Shown in pieces: positions 22,482-33,068 of a stretch of 64,000 nucleotides of DNA. Within the stretch, counting starts at the first letter, position 1; each line of letters opens with the position of its first letter. The notes below the pieces were generated by a model. It was not told where the DNA came from. It ran no database searches and was given only the letters and a program-made list of their open reading frames with translations. Position numbers and translations under genes: made by a program. The stretch covers positions 124,001 to 188,000 of the forward strand of contig VWZL01000632.1 of NCBI GenBank assembly GCA_013396915.1. The letters run 5' to 3'. The stretch comes from Stercorarius parasiticus. Lineage: Eukaryota; Chordata; Aves; Charadriiformes; Stercorariidae.

Positions 22482-25359
22482 AGCTTTGTCAAATAATTCA
22501 TGTTTGCCAGCTGTCATTTGACATAGATTTTCATAATTATTTTATTGTATTTCCCCTTTAAATTCACAGTTACTTATTTCTGTGAGATCTTATTGCAACT
22601 GGGGGATGTGGTACTTCTGTATGCTTCAGTCTCTCCATGGCAACTCTAAATGGGTCAAGCACTGGTGTAGCCTGGTACATAGCAGCTATGGGAAGGCAGT
22701 TGCAGGAGTCTGCCCTCGCAGTGCCCTACGTTATCCTCACCTGGAGCTCCCATGGATGATGCTTCCTTGGGCAGTACTGAGTGCTGCAGCCAAGAGATAT
22801 CATGGAAAAGTTCTTTTGGTGGTCACTAAACCTTGAGCATCCCTTGGATTTGCTATAGGTTCTATTAGACCCTACGTGTTCGGGCACCTGGTGTTGCACA
22901 GACCCATGCGTCAGGTCCATGTGATTATTGCAGGTACGTTATGGTGCTTTCCCATACTGGTGCAGAGCTTGTTTCAAGCTGTGTTCCAAACCCATGACCA
23001 AGAGCGCCTGGGCTAAGGCAGTCTGAGGGAAGTGTTTGGGGGAAAGCGAGGATGATGGTGAGACACTCATGTGTGCAAGAGTGGGAGGAGAGCTACGGGC
23101 ACAATGAATGCAGTCTCTGCTCAGTTGCAAGGTAAACTCATTTTCAGCACACTGCGATGCAGGGAGAACTCACTGAGGATAGAGACACACAGAGAAGCAG
23201 CAGCAAGGAGAGGTGTCCCGGTACCTTGGTGCAGGGGTACCTTGGCATTAGGCAACCCCATTTGGATCCCACATTATATGGCTTGTGAGGTTACTTACCT
23301 TCCATGTGGATAAGCAATTACACGGTCTGAAGTTAACATGATTCAGTGCTGCAACTGAAATGGACAAGATGAAACAAGAAGCGGAAACGACCCGACTTTG
23401 CAATACTGCGAAAGTAATTCTAGACTGATTGTTGAGGGAGAAAATCCAGACATGTTTAGCCATAAAATTATAGTTCTGCTAGAGAGATGAAATGAAGGCA
23501 TGCATTAGGATTTTGTAACAGGGACACTGAGGGCTATTCCCCTGGCCAAAATGCAATTTACATTTCCAAACACCTGCCTGGAGAAACTGGGGTGGGGAAT
23601 TCTAAACATAATCTCCAGTGCCTCTGAGTCTTGTTACAGGATCTTCTCATTCCCACAGCAGTCTTGATCATTCAGTGGTGGGAATCTTTCTTCTCTGCTG
23701 ATCTGTGACACGAGGTGTTATATTTTCTGAATAGTATCTATTGTGCAATAGGATCGTAAAGTGCGAAGAAATTCTTCTGAACAACTATATCAGTTGCTGG
23801 AGTGAGAAGCAGCCTTATCATTATGCTCTGTTATTCCTGGTGTCTGCTAGGGAAACTGATGTCCAGTCGATAGTCCACATTATTGAAACTTGGTCAGGTG
23901 TACATCTGCTAGGAAGAAGAGACATTGATTATCACTTTGTTGAAGTACAAGTGAGTTTCTATTCACCATGGTGAGAAAAACCCCAAACCAATGTCAATCA
24001 CAGACCTGATGGAGCTATTAACACACAACCTTCACTTGGAGAAATGATGTTTTTGCCTCTGTGGCTATGTTGACATAAGAAAGTAATCCTGTGCAAAAGA
24101 AGCAGATCAGTATACTGGGGCAGATGGATCACCATATCAAAATTGTTAATGGTTTGGGTATTTTACTCTGAACTAGATTTAATCTGGTCCTCTGATATCA
24201 TGATCTCACATGTGGTTTGAGGCTGTCTGAAGGACAAGTCACTGATTTAGCCACTAGCAGTCTTCATCACGGACTGGGGTGAGTTTGGTGCATAGGTGGA
24301 AAAAGGAGAGCTTTTGGATGAGTTTCCTCCTCAGAGAATCTAGTTTGAATGTGCTAAAACCACTCTGCAAACCCAACTAGCAGGTGGTAAATTGGGACAG
24401 TCAGGGTTTCACTTCAACGCTGTCCCTCCAGCCGGGCAGTGTGGGCACAACCTGGTGAATCCAGCAAGAGTGGGTTGTTGGGGTCAAATGCTTCTGGTGT
24501 CTAAGTGGAGACTGTTTTGTTCTCAAGTCATTAAAAACTCATCAGTGAACTAGTTCCTTTGTCTGCAATACTGTCTAAATGATCACTTAGCTCACCATGG
24601 TAGTTAATCTTTTTTTCTTTTTAAAATGCATGTCAAGACAACAATTGTTAGATCATTTGCCCTCAGGGTGTTCTTCATCCTATTTTTCTAACCTGTTAGC
24701 ACAAAACCCCTTCTCTTTTGAATCTCTAAACACATAGGTGAACTTACCTGAGTCATACATGCTCTCTTGTTCTTCAGCATCATGCAGTGATTAGAGTTAT
24801 TCTTTAATGTAGGGACAGCTAATGACCATTATTTCAAATGCTTATATTCCCTTCAGGTGCAGAACCTGAGATATGTGGAAGCTGATTTTGGAGGGGTGTG
24901 GAGCAGTAGCAAAACCATTCAAATCACTGGGGCTGTACTGCTGTAGCCCTTCTGAATATAATTGACTACTCTAAATTGAGCACCTTAATTTTTAAAAAAA
25001 TTTAGATCTACAAATGAAGAAGTATCTCTTGATTTTATTCAGCAAATCTCACCATCATACAGTCTGTGTCTGTCTGAGTTTAGTTAAATTAACTTGTGTC
25101 ATTGTTAGTGGCAGAAAAGAAATAAAAAAAAGAACAGCTGGTAGGGAAGTCAATATTAGTATTTTAAGTTCAGGGTGGTCACCTTGGCCTTAGAGCTTCT
25201 CAGATCACTTCCTGTCCACATACATAGCTATATATAGTTGAGAGTTACCTTAAGATAGTAATTACTTCACTACTTCCTCTCCCAGTGTAGGATCAAACAA
25301 CCTGAAACTTGGCGGTTTTTATCCTTTATATACTTGGTCTTGTCCCTGGTATAATTCAG
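22482..25359. other. Non-coding stretch, no confirmed gene
   Basis: No recognisable transposon. One segment, 23752-23950, is open on the plus strand and bounded by splice-like signals; it is listed separately as a weak exon candidate. The rest shows nothing I can name. Confidence 0.5.
23752..23950 (+). other. Weak candidate exon (unrecognised)
   Basis: A 199-bp segment lies between an AG at 23750-23751, preceded by T-rich sequence (TATTTTCTGAATAG ... GTGCAATAG), and a donor-like GTGAGT at 23951-23956. One frame stays open across it, with the last codon ending exactly at the donor. The deduced peptide includes SARETDVQSIVHIIETWSGV and does not resemble a family I know. The AG has only a modest pyrimidine tract. 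Splice-like pairs are common by chance, so this is no more than a candidate. Confidence 0.12.
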
Positions 25360-25755
25360 AGCATCTCAGAGGTGGCCTCTGTGCTGTAGTCCAGGGCAGC
25401 ATATGAAGTAGAAACTTGACAGAGATGACCATGTTGTAATCTTTTTCAGAGACTGTTCAACCTTCGTCTGAAGTCTAGCTAAATTTCTTCTCCCTAATTT
25501 CTGCTGAGTTATTTGAATTTTACAGGACCTCACTGGTCTGCTGGTTAGATACCTTCTGTTTTCCAGACTCAAAGCCCCTTGTTCTTTGGCAACACAATTC
25601 ATTAGTTGTTTTTTTTTCCCTCGCCTTTATTTTGGTATGCTAAAATAAACTAAGTTCTCGTTGCCTCCTTTTGTGAAGAAGGTTTTTCCATTCACCTGAT
25701 TAATTTAGCGCCCGTTGCCCCTGAAATCCCTTTTGATGCATATTGGATTTTGTTG
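25360..25755 (-). mobile_element. Ancient CR1/L3-like LINE relic
   Basis: Plus-strand text follows a reversed old CR1 3' region. The blocks are 'ggttagataccttctg', 'tatgctaaaataaactaag', 'ctcgttgcctccttttgtga', 'aaggtttttccattcacctg' and 'gcccgttgcccctgaa'. These parallel the family text 'gttaggctaaacaagccaag ... tctcctttcataagacaggttttccattcctcgg ... agcccttctctg'. Identity is low and only the order of blocks supports the call. It directly abuts the better-preserved CR1 at 25.77-26.54 kb in the same orientation. The open frame at 25366-25602 (minus) lies inside it and is a by-product. Confidence 0.5.
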
Positions 25756-25872
25756 AGTGTTTTGTTGAACGTTGAATGGAATTTCCTGTGTTTCAGTTTG
25801 TGCCCATTGCCTCTTGTCTTGTCACTGGGCACCACTGAAAGGAGTCCGGCTCCTTCTTCTTTACTTCCCCCA

Positions 25873-26103
25873 TCAGGTATTTATAGACATTGAGGAGATC
25901 CCCCTGAACCTTCTCTTCTCCAGGCTGAACAGTCCCAGCTCTCCCAGCGTCTCTTTGTAAGAAGAATGCTCCAGTATCTTAATTATCGTTGTGGCCCTGG
26001 ACTTGCTCCAGTATGCCCATGTCTCCCATGTACTGGGGAGCCCAGAACTAGACTCAGCACTCCAGGTGTGTCTCACCAGGGCCAAGCAGAGGGGAAGGAT
26101 CAC
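25873..26103 (-). pseudogene. CR1 ORF2 C-terminal remnant
   Basis: In a frame distinct from part of the upstream RT remnant, this encodes MILPLCLALVRHTWSAES and, near the end, KETLGELGLFSLEKRRFRG. Both are recognisable as the CR1 ORF2 C-terminal segment (family text VILPLYSALVRPHLEYC and LRELGLFSLEKRRLRG). Substitutions are scattered throughout. It belongs to the same decayed insertion as the RT fragment at 26.23-26.53 kb. Confidence 0.85.
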
Positions 26104-26233
26104 CTCCCTCCACCTGCTAGCAACACTTCCTAAGGCATGTTTGCTGCAAGGGCACGCTGCTGGCTCATGATCAACGTACCATCACCCTTCTGTTTGTGCC
26201 CTTACCCTTTTTTCTTTTCTGCCAAGCTGCTTT

Positions 26234-26530
26234 TCAGCCAGCCAGTCCCCAGCCTGTGCTGGTGCCTGGGATTGTTCCTCCCCAGGTGCAGGGCTTTGCA
26301 TTTCTCTGTTGACCCATTTCTCTAGCCTGTTGAAGTCCCTCTGAATGGCTCTCTGGTGTATCAACCACTCTTCCCAGCTTGGTGTAACCAGCAAACTTGC
26401 TATGACTGCACTCAGTCCCATCATCCAGGTCATTAATGAAGATGTTAAACAGTGTTGAACCCTGTATTGAACCCTGGGGTGCACCCCTAGTGAATGGCCT
26501 CCAACTAGATTTTGTGCTCCTTATTGCCAC
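26234..26530 (-). pseudogene. CR1 ORF2 reverse transcriptase fragment, inactivated
   Basis: The open part encodes the end of the CR1 reverse transcriptase: GAPQGS (family GVPQGS), LFNIFINDLDDGTECS, then SKFAGYTKLGRVVDTPE. In active CR1 the last block is FADD, whose two aspartates bind the catalytic metals. Here both are replaced (Gly-Tyr, codons at 26384-26389), so the enzyme would be dead. At about 26339-26362 the reading frame shifts: AIQRDFNRLEKWVNR continues in another frame. It lacks the upstream endonuclease and most of the RT. Confidence 0.88.
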
Positions 26531-26540
26531 TCTTAATTAT

Positions 26541-29500
26541 GATAATTTTTTAGATAGTCAGAGAAAAAATCAGGTTAGTCTAGTTTGATGTGTGCTTGCC
26601 AAATGCAAGTTGCACTTCATTGAGGTTTGGTTTCATCTCTCCATCTTTAAGAGGTTTCTGATTGGAAGTCGATTCCGATATCTGTACTTTGATAAGACAA
26701 ATGTTCATAGGTGTGTTAGAGGAAGAAATCTGTGGGTAGGAAGGACCTCTAGGATGCTACTGTTGCGTTGGATCTATGGAATATGGTTCAGCTGATAGTC
26801 TGTAGGGCCTTTCTGGAAAGTTAGTTTGGGCAGTACTATCAGCAATAATAAAATTTCAAACAAAAAGCTTTTCTGAACCTGCAGTTTAGCTTGCTAATCC
26901 TTACCTTTGGAATCAGGATTGCTTCTAAGAAGGAGTGCAGTTTTCATTTGGAAGGAATTTGCAGTGTAGAATATATAGAGTTGGAATGCATGAGGATACA
27001 AACCCTTCCTCTAGCTTTTCTACACTTACTTTCATTCCACATAAAAAACTTTGCAATAGATATCAAACAAACATAATATCTCTTGTCTGCTTGGGGAAAT
27101 TTAACATAGAAGCATCTGTAAGAAGGAAATTACATAAAAATGAGATGACAGAAGTAATGGAGATTTAGATGAGGAGAAATCAGCTCTCATTATGAGGTAA
27201 TAAGATTGCTTATCTGGCTGTGTATTAGAACGGAGTTCATCAATGAGATTTCTGTTAGTGAAGCTAGAGAATGGAATGAACATCATCTTCTTGCCTTTGG
27301 AGCTGGTAATTTCTGTCCTTAGTGAGTGTATTGCTCATGTGTTTCCAAACATTACGCGTATCACAAATAATACACATACGGAATTCAGCAAAGCAAGCAT
27401 GATTGATGTGAACGTAAAGAAAATCAAAGTTGCTTCAGTTTAGTGAATCACCTCTTGACCAAAAAAGAAAGCAGATGATCATGACAACTGGGGATTAGGA
27501 AAGCAAATCCCCAGCAATATTTTGTGGCAACTATATATCCTGAGATGCAGGAATTACCAGCTAAATAGATTGGACATACTGCAATACAGTCTTAAATTCT
27601 CTGGCAGTGTTGTGAACTGTATTGGAAAAAGCTAACTATGGGGACACAGTATCTGATCCTGCAGATGCTTATGGATGAGTTTAAGCATTGATTTCTACTG
27701 AAGTCAGGGTAGAGAGCTGCCTGCTTAACTAGGCCAAAATATATCTAAGTATTTGTGGGATGGGGAGCCAGCTTTTCTTCAATAATACCAAATCCTGATA
27801 TTGTCCATTAGTCGTCAATGGAAAAAAGTATATGCATTTTTGATGACTGCTGTTCCCTGGCATTATTTCCAGTATACACGTCTGTTGTTTTTTTAATTTC
27901 CTTTTTACTGCAGATGATAGCTCTGCATTTATAGACCTGGAAGCTACCCTGCAATACTCTGTCAGCAGTCCAGTCTCAATGTAAAAGCATCATGTCAGTA
28001 GGCAATATACCTGAGAAGGAGCATGGGATAGATACCCTGTCCTCGGAGCTGCTCTGGCTACTGCTGGTCCCGTGGGTGCACTTTAGGGTGTTTGTTCTGA
28101 CACTAAATGGGTTGGGAGTGGAGCCACGTTTCCAAAGCTGAGCCCTTCTCTTGATTCCTCTTCCTACAAAAGAAAAGGGAGGGGAGAGTGGGCAGGGAGT
28201 TGTCTACTTTGTTCTAATTCCTTTGTTCTGAAATTCACTTTCGACTCTCTTTGACCCAGGCTGAACTTGATGGAAAAGGGGTTTCCAGGCTCGGTTGTTT
28301 GGGAACCACTACTCAAGGCAGCAGTTACTAGCTTTCAGGGCAGGTTGCACGTCCCTGCTTGCTTCCCAAACCAGGACTCCACTCCCACCTTTCTTCCCTT
28401 CCCGACTTTAAGCTCCTTGCTTCTTTCTACACACCCTTAAGCAACAGTTCACTCCCTGGCTCCTATTTCCTCCCCTTCCTTTCCTATCTGCCAAAATGAA
28501 GACTCCAATTCTACCCCTCTTCCTTAATTGCTCTTCTCCTTTCACCTCAGGGATAAACATGATCTAGCCTTTCTTCCATCCTGATCCAATGCTCTCTACC
28601 TCGTTCTGCCAAGTTCCTGCCGTTTGCATTGGAATTACAGGCATGGTTGTGTTGGGTGCTAATCGTACCAACTCCTGATTGCCCCTTGGGAACCATGAGG
28701 GATTTATCCATTAGCTCCTGTGGAAACCTCCATGCCACCATTGTCAAGAACTGCTGCTGTCACTTGCCCCACACATTCACCTGGCAGAGTTTTCCATACC
28801 CCTCGTGGCATGCAGACCACGGATCGGGAACCTCAGATCTTGACATCTGTTATGTGGGACTGCCAAGAAAACTGAAGGACTGGGGTTTTACGTGTGGCAG
28901 GTAAATGTTGTGGAGCAACTGGATATGCTAAGAAAGAATATACACTTGGTGAAAGAGGAGGGAAGAAGGGTTTGTATATATTTTGCAGGAATGGGAACTG
29001 GGAATCCATAGTATTTTTCTTTGTCCCATATTTTCCAACATTATATTCATTTTATCTGTGAAGTATGAACTTTCACTTAAAACCAACTGTCTGGGAGCAC
29101 AAAAGAACATGTCACTAAAGCAAATTTAATCTTTTACAGGTGTATGAATCGGTAGCTTGAAGTGATCACTTTCTGTCAGCATCAACCTTTACTATAGCTA
29201 CGCACCAATTTTCACAATATAGTTGTTTATTTTCCATTCTGAAATATTGAAGAATAATGGTGTTTCTAAAAGATACCAGGTAGCTGGCACCTAATTTCAG
29301 TGGCAATTGCACATCTAACTTACTTAGACTGGTTTGAGAAAGTCAACCCTGTTGAAGAAAAAAATCCCCAAGAACAAAGCATCTAGATGTTCAGTATTGT
29401 CTCACCCACATTTGAAAAACTCTACATGCTTTGTGTTTAGGCTATGCTTAGAAAGGGTCAATTAAGCCATCAGTGGACATCTAAATAAGCAGTTTATCAA

Positions 29501-29934
29501 TTGTGAGATCCCTGTTGATTCTGTTATGTTAGTATGCTCTTTGTAGCCATTGCCTATGCCCACATGTAATGTTTACTGCTAATGTGCTTCTGTCACTCAG
29601 GAGGCACACTTCTCTGATCAGTCAAACTTTTATAAACAAAGCAGTGTGTGTCATGCAGAAAACTGACTGAAACCTGTGGCCCGCTGTGGCAAAAGATTCA
29701 GTGCAAAAGCTTTCAGACACACTAGTAAAGCATGCCCAAATGGCAGGGAACCGTGATTTTTCGGATCAATTTTTATAAAAGCTCCATCAGTATGTGTTCA
29801 CAGAACTCTTCATAAAGAGGTGTTGTCTGTGCCTTGAATGCCTATTTATAGCCATATTTAAGAGGTAAGCAGCATCATTTTTAACAGCTTTGAAAGAAAG
29901 AAGCTTTGGGGGAGGCCAGTCACCTGGCGTCATG
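26541..29934. other. Non-coding stretch, no gene recognised
   Basis: AT-rich DNA with short overlapping open frames. 28370-28555 is strikingly pyrimidine-rich on the plus strand. 28641-28900 is open and flanked by an AG and a GTAAAT, a very weak exon possibility. 29560-29870 has the texture of a conserved non-coding element (see findings). Confidence 0.5.
29842..29862. promoter_or_regulatory. Adjacent MEF2-type and CArG-like sites
   Basis: CTATTTATAG at 29842-29851 is a perfect match to the MEF2 consensus YTA(A/T)4TAR. It is immediately followed by CCATATTTAAG, one step away from the SRF CArG box CC(A/T)6GG. MEF2/SRF pairs are known in muscle and cardiac enhancers. The motif match is seen; binding and function are inference, and single motifs of this kind also arise by chance. 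Confidence 0.3.
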
Positions 29935-30100
29935 TACAAGGCATTGAACTAGGAGCAAATTACTTGAAGCTCACCTATTCTGTGTGCCATTGTCTCCTGA
30001 AAGATGGGATAGACATCTCTTCCTGCTCTTGGCTTTCCTTTTTTATCTTTAGCTTTGTCTGTTTACACTGTAGCATCTTGGGACATAGAGGTTCAGGTCC
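29935..30100 (+). mobile_element. tRNA-derived SINE (MIR/CORE-type) relic
   Basis: GAGCAAATTACTTGAAGCTC, TCTGTGTGCCATTGTCTCCT and GAAAGATGGGATAGACATC follow the MIR-like body order 'gggcaaatcacttaacctc, tctgtgcctcagtttcccc, tgtaaaatggggataata'. They are followed by TTTGTCTGTTTACACTGTAGCATCTTGGGACA, in pieces like the sauropsid SINE tail 'ttgtctatttagattgtaagctcttggggaca'. Old and diverged. The head is missing. Confidence 0.5.
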
Positions 30101-30426
30101 AATCCTTCAAGATTACCTAAGATCTCAGGTGACTTTCAGAGGGGCCGGTCTTCTTTTCATCAACTCTATCTTTCTAGAATGAATATAAATGGAATCTAAC
30201 TTAGATGGCAGTCAATAATAGCTAATATTCAAGTTTGCTTGAACTGGATAGTCGGTTGCTATGTATGGAGTACGCCACAGCTGGACTCTCCAAGGACATC
30301 CATAACTTAAATGATCATTATGCCTAGAAGTGTTACTGTTTTACCTCTTAGCAAATATACTAACTTTATTTTAGACTTTACCGCTGATTAAAGGTCTTAA
30401 ACAATACAAATATATGTATTCCAAAG
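30101..30426. other. Short non-coding stretch
   Basis: AT-rich, no recognisable feature between the SINE relic and the CR1 tail. Confidence 0.5.
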
Positions 30427-30542
30427 CCATCTGGACATAGTCTCAGGCAACTGGCTCTAGATGACACTGGTTGAGCGGGGCGCTTGGACAAAATGACCTC
30501 CAGAGGTCCCATCCAACCTCAGCCATCCTGTGATTCTGTGAA
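30427..30542 (+). mobile_element. CR1 LINE, 116-bp 3' tail
   Basis: A severely 5'-truncated CR1. It reads CTGGACATAGTCTCAGGCAA, GGTTGAGCGGGG, then ATGACCTCCAGAGGTCCCAT, CCAACCTCAGCCATC and the terminal CTGTGATTCTGTGA. The 'CTCCAGAGGTCCC' variant of the tail differs from the 'CTTTAAGGTCCC' tail of the 22-kb copy, so the two come from different CR1 subfamilies. No coding content. Confidence 0.9.
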
Positions 30543-32240
30543 ATATAACAGGAAATTAGAGAAGAGCGCACCGAAGGGGAAAAGAAGACCTATAACAGTG
30601 TGGTGGGATAAACAGAAGCACTTGATGCTAGCTCCTGAAGATCTTTGCTTCAATGGGAATGCAAAAACCTTTGGGGTCTACACAGACTGAGCTGTGATGT
30701 AGCTCTATGAAATGTGGTGAAGTGGCAATGGGGATGAACGCGGTCTGTTTTGCCTTTGGGTGGAAAAGATGTGGGCAGCAGCTTGGGCCTTTAATAGTTC
30801 AGTATATTGACTCAGAAGTGGAATCCCTCCCTCCCTCTCTGCCGTACACTTGCTCTTTATTTATGTCCTTTGCGAGCCTGACACTGAAACTCAGAAAACA
30901 TTATCTTACTCTAACAATGCCTTAATGGTAGCTGTAAGTGAAAACAGGGCTTTTTTCAATTTTTAATCTCTATATTAGGCTAATATAAAAATAGACGGTA
31001 CTTAACTACCACATGGGACTTTTTCCACTCCTTTGGATTAACATAACCAGTTAATTTCCTTACTCAATTTTTATGCCTTCCAAATTATTTAATGCATACA
31101 GCCACCTCCCATTTTAGAAGTTGTGTGTCCAAGCTAAACACATTAAATGATTTTAATCTTTCTGCATAAATCAGACTCTCATACTGTATACTCTGAGATT
31201 ATATCAGTTGGAGGAGGTGAAGGAAGCTAATGTCATGGATTAACGTTCCCACCCCATGTGTGCTCATCTTGTTGCCAGATGGTCGAGAGAAGAGATTTTG
31301 AATATATTCCTGAATAAAAACAATCCTAGTTGGTCAGGACAGGAATGCTTCTTATCTCCTTTCAAAAATCTATATGGTCCAGCAGTGAGTATAGTCCAGG
31401 GGCTGGAACACCAGAATTTATAAGCAAATTCAGGAGCCCCTGAATTTATGTCCCTGCTTCACCTTCAAACACCTTTTTCCTATTACTGTTGGCAAACTGC
31501 TCAGGGCTGGACACTCAGAGGTGCTTGCATTCAGGTTTTCTCCTCAGCACTGCAAGACCCGACTCTTTCATGGCTGCTCCGAGCACTGAGTGGAAAGTGC
31601 AGGTTTCCTACGCCGTGTGCAGGGAGAAGCAGCCACCTGCGGAGAGGCAACCATGAGTGAAATGCACAGGAAAGTTTTAGGCACCAGCTTAATGGGCCTC
31701 ATCAGAGGTGGATACTTACTTCACAGGATTCCTATCTGTTGACACTTTTTCCTGAAGTGGGTTAATTGCTCAAATGCAGAGGTGTGGTATCAAACCATAT
31801 GCATGAGTAGCTGCTGAGCTGCACTGAAAATGGCCAAGATGACTGAGATAGGAATTCAGTTCTTTCCTTTGCTTGATTGGGAGCAAAGACTCAAGGTCTT
31901 CCTCATCCTGAGGAGGTACTGCAGCCATGGATAATGTCTCCCTGCCCTTTTTCTGGGAGGATATCGCTCTACCCTTGGAATTCTGGTTGCTCAGGGCTTA
32001 ACTCTTGTGTGATGGCTGGGAACAGCTAGGGCAAGAATTGTGCCTTAGGAGCATTCCCAGAAACCCATGGCCCCAGTGGTTTGGTGAAAGCTTGAATGAG
32101 CACCAGTGATACCGAGGGCACGTGTGGGGTTTGGTGGTTGCTGAGCAGCAGTCTCCAGCCTTTCCCTCTTGCCTGTGCTGGGAGCTCGGGTCCACAACTT
32201 GTCAAAGGGCGTGAGCAGGCGAGGGACCGGCTTCCCTGCA
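30543..32240. other. Non-coding stretch, no gene recognised
   Basis: Nothing recognisable. The open frames at 30484-30690 and 31448-31660 have no identifiable domains; the first starts inside the CR1 tail and is a by-product. Confidence 0.5.
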
Positions 32241-32372
32241 TCAGCTCACATGGCAGATGGGGGTAACAGTGCTTTGCTGTCTCTCAGGGGTACTGTGAGG
32301 ATAAATAGATTAAAAGATTGTGCGGTGCTCGGAGGTGTGCGATGGGGGCTGTAGAAGAAGTTAAGATCAATG
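32241..32372 (+). mobile_element. tRNA-derived SINE (MIR/CORE-type) relic, 3' half
   Basis: The blocks ATGGCAGATGGGGGTAACAG, CTCTCAGGGGTACTGTGAGG, ATAAATAGATTAAAAGATTG and TGCGGTGCTCGGAGG end in GATGGGGGCTGTAGAAG. They match in order the sauropsid SINE text 'tgtaaaatggggataata, cctcacaggggtgttgtgagg, ataaatacattaaagattg, tgaggtgctcagata, gatgggggccatagaag'. This is the best-preserved SINE relic of the window. The tRNA-like head is absent. Confidence 0.6.
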
Positions 32373-32602
32373 AACTGGCAGCAGTACAACAAAAGGTGTC
32401 CTCCAGTTTAAGAACTGCAATATTAACGCTATATTGAAAATAGCGTCCGTCTCTTCCTAATGGAAATAATAAAATGATTTTGCAGTTTTTGGAAAGGAAG
32501 CATTTCTGTCTAGCTAAAACTGCCTTTTTTCTTTTTTATCTTTAATAGCAAACGTGGGTTCAAATGCTGGGATATTAAAGCTTTAATGTCCATCTTATTT
32601 TT

Positions 32603-32622
32603 GGGGGGTGGGGTGGGGGGGG
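32603..32622 (+). other. G-quadruplex-prone G tract
   Basis: Six G, T, four G, T, eight G. Counting the last run as two G3 blocks, four G3+ runs with 1-2 base loops are available, which satisfies the usual intramolecular quadruplex pattern on the plus strand. Whether it folds in vivo is inference. Confidence 0.75.
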
Positions 32623-33043
32623 AGAATGGCAAAGAGAAGTCAGAATTGGCCACTTTTTGAAAAAAAAATCCAACGTGGGTTTTTTTTCCCCACTGATATT
32701 GCTTTCTAATACAGGCAATTCACTTGAAGTCTTCATTGTTTGTTTGGTACCACCTGACAAATCAGTAAGAACCAGCTTAAGAGCTTTGGTTTGTGTCTTT
32801 CAGCCTACCATCTTAACAACTGATGTGAGGATAACTAATACAATCCTCAGGAGACTTACCAAGAGGCTTGTGGTCACTGTTTTATACAATGATGCTGTTA
32901 TTAAGTAAATTATTTTTATTGTGTCATAGCTGTATGTGTAGTAAAGTGTAGTAACAGTTAAAATCCTTTCTTGATTCCAGGATGGTAACTTTTCTTTCGT
33001 ATTCTTCTCTTTCAGTTTTATATCAACACCTGAGAATAGGAAT

Positions 33044-33068
33044 TAATAATAATAATAATAATAATAAT
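33044..33068. repeat. (TAA)8 microsatellite
   Basis: Eight perfect TAA units plus one base. A trinucleotide microsatellite, likely length-variable. Confidence 0.97.

Larger units (their letters stand above)
25770..26540 (-). mobile_element. CR1 LINE fragment (ORF2 3' part and UTR start)
   Basis: Reverse-complemented, this runs from the reverse transcriptase thumb-side region of CR1 ORF2 to just past the stop. Blocks include AACATCTTCATTAATGACCT, CCTGCACCTGGGGAGGAAC, TGATCCTTCCCCTCTGC, GGGAGAGCTGGGACTGTTCA and GGCAATGGGCACAAACTGAA. Several internal deletions are apparent against the usual CR1 layout, for example after the DTPE motif and before GCAAAGCCCTGCACC. Unlike most CR1 copies it lacks the 3' ATTCTGTG tail: recognisable CR1 sequence stops near 25.77-25.79 kb. 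It was therefore 3'-truncated by a deletion or rearrangement after insertion. Confidence 0.92.
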
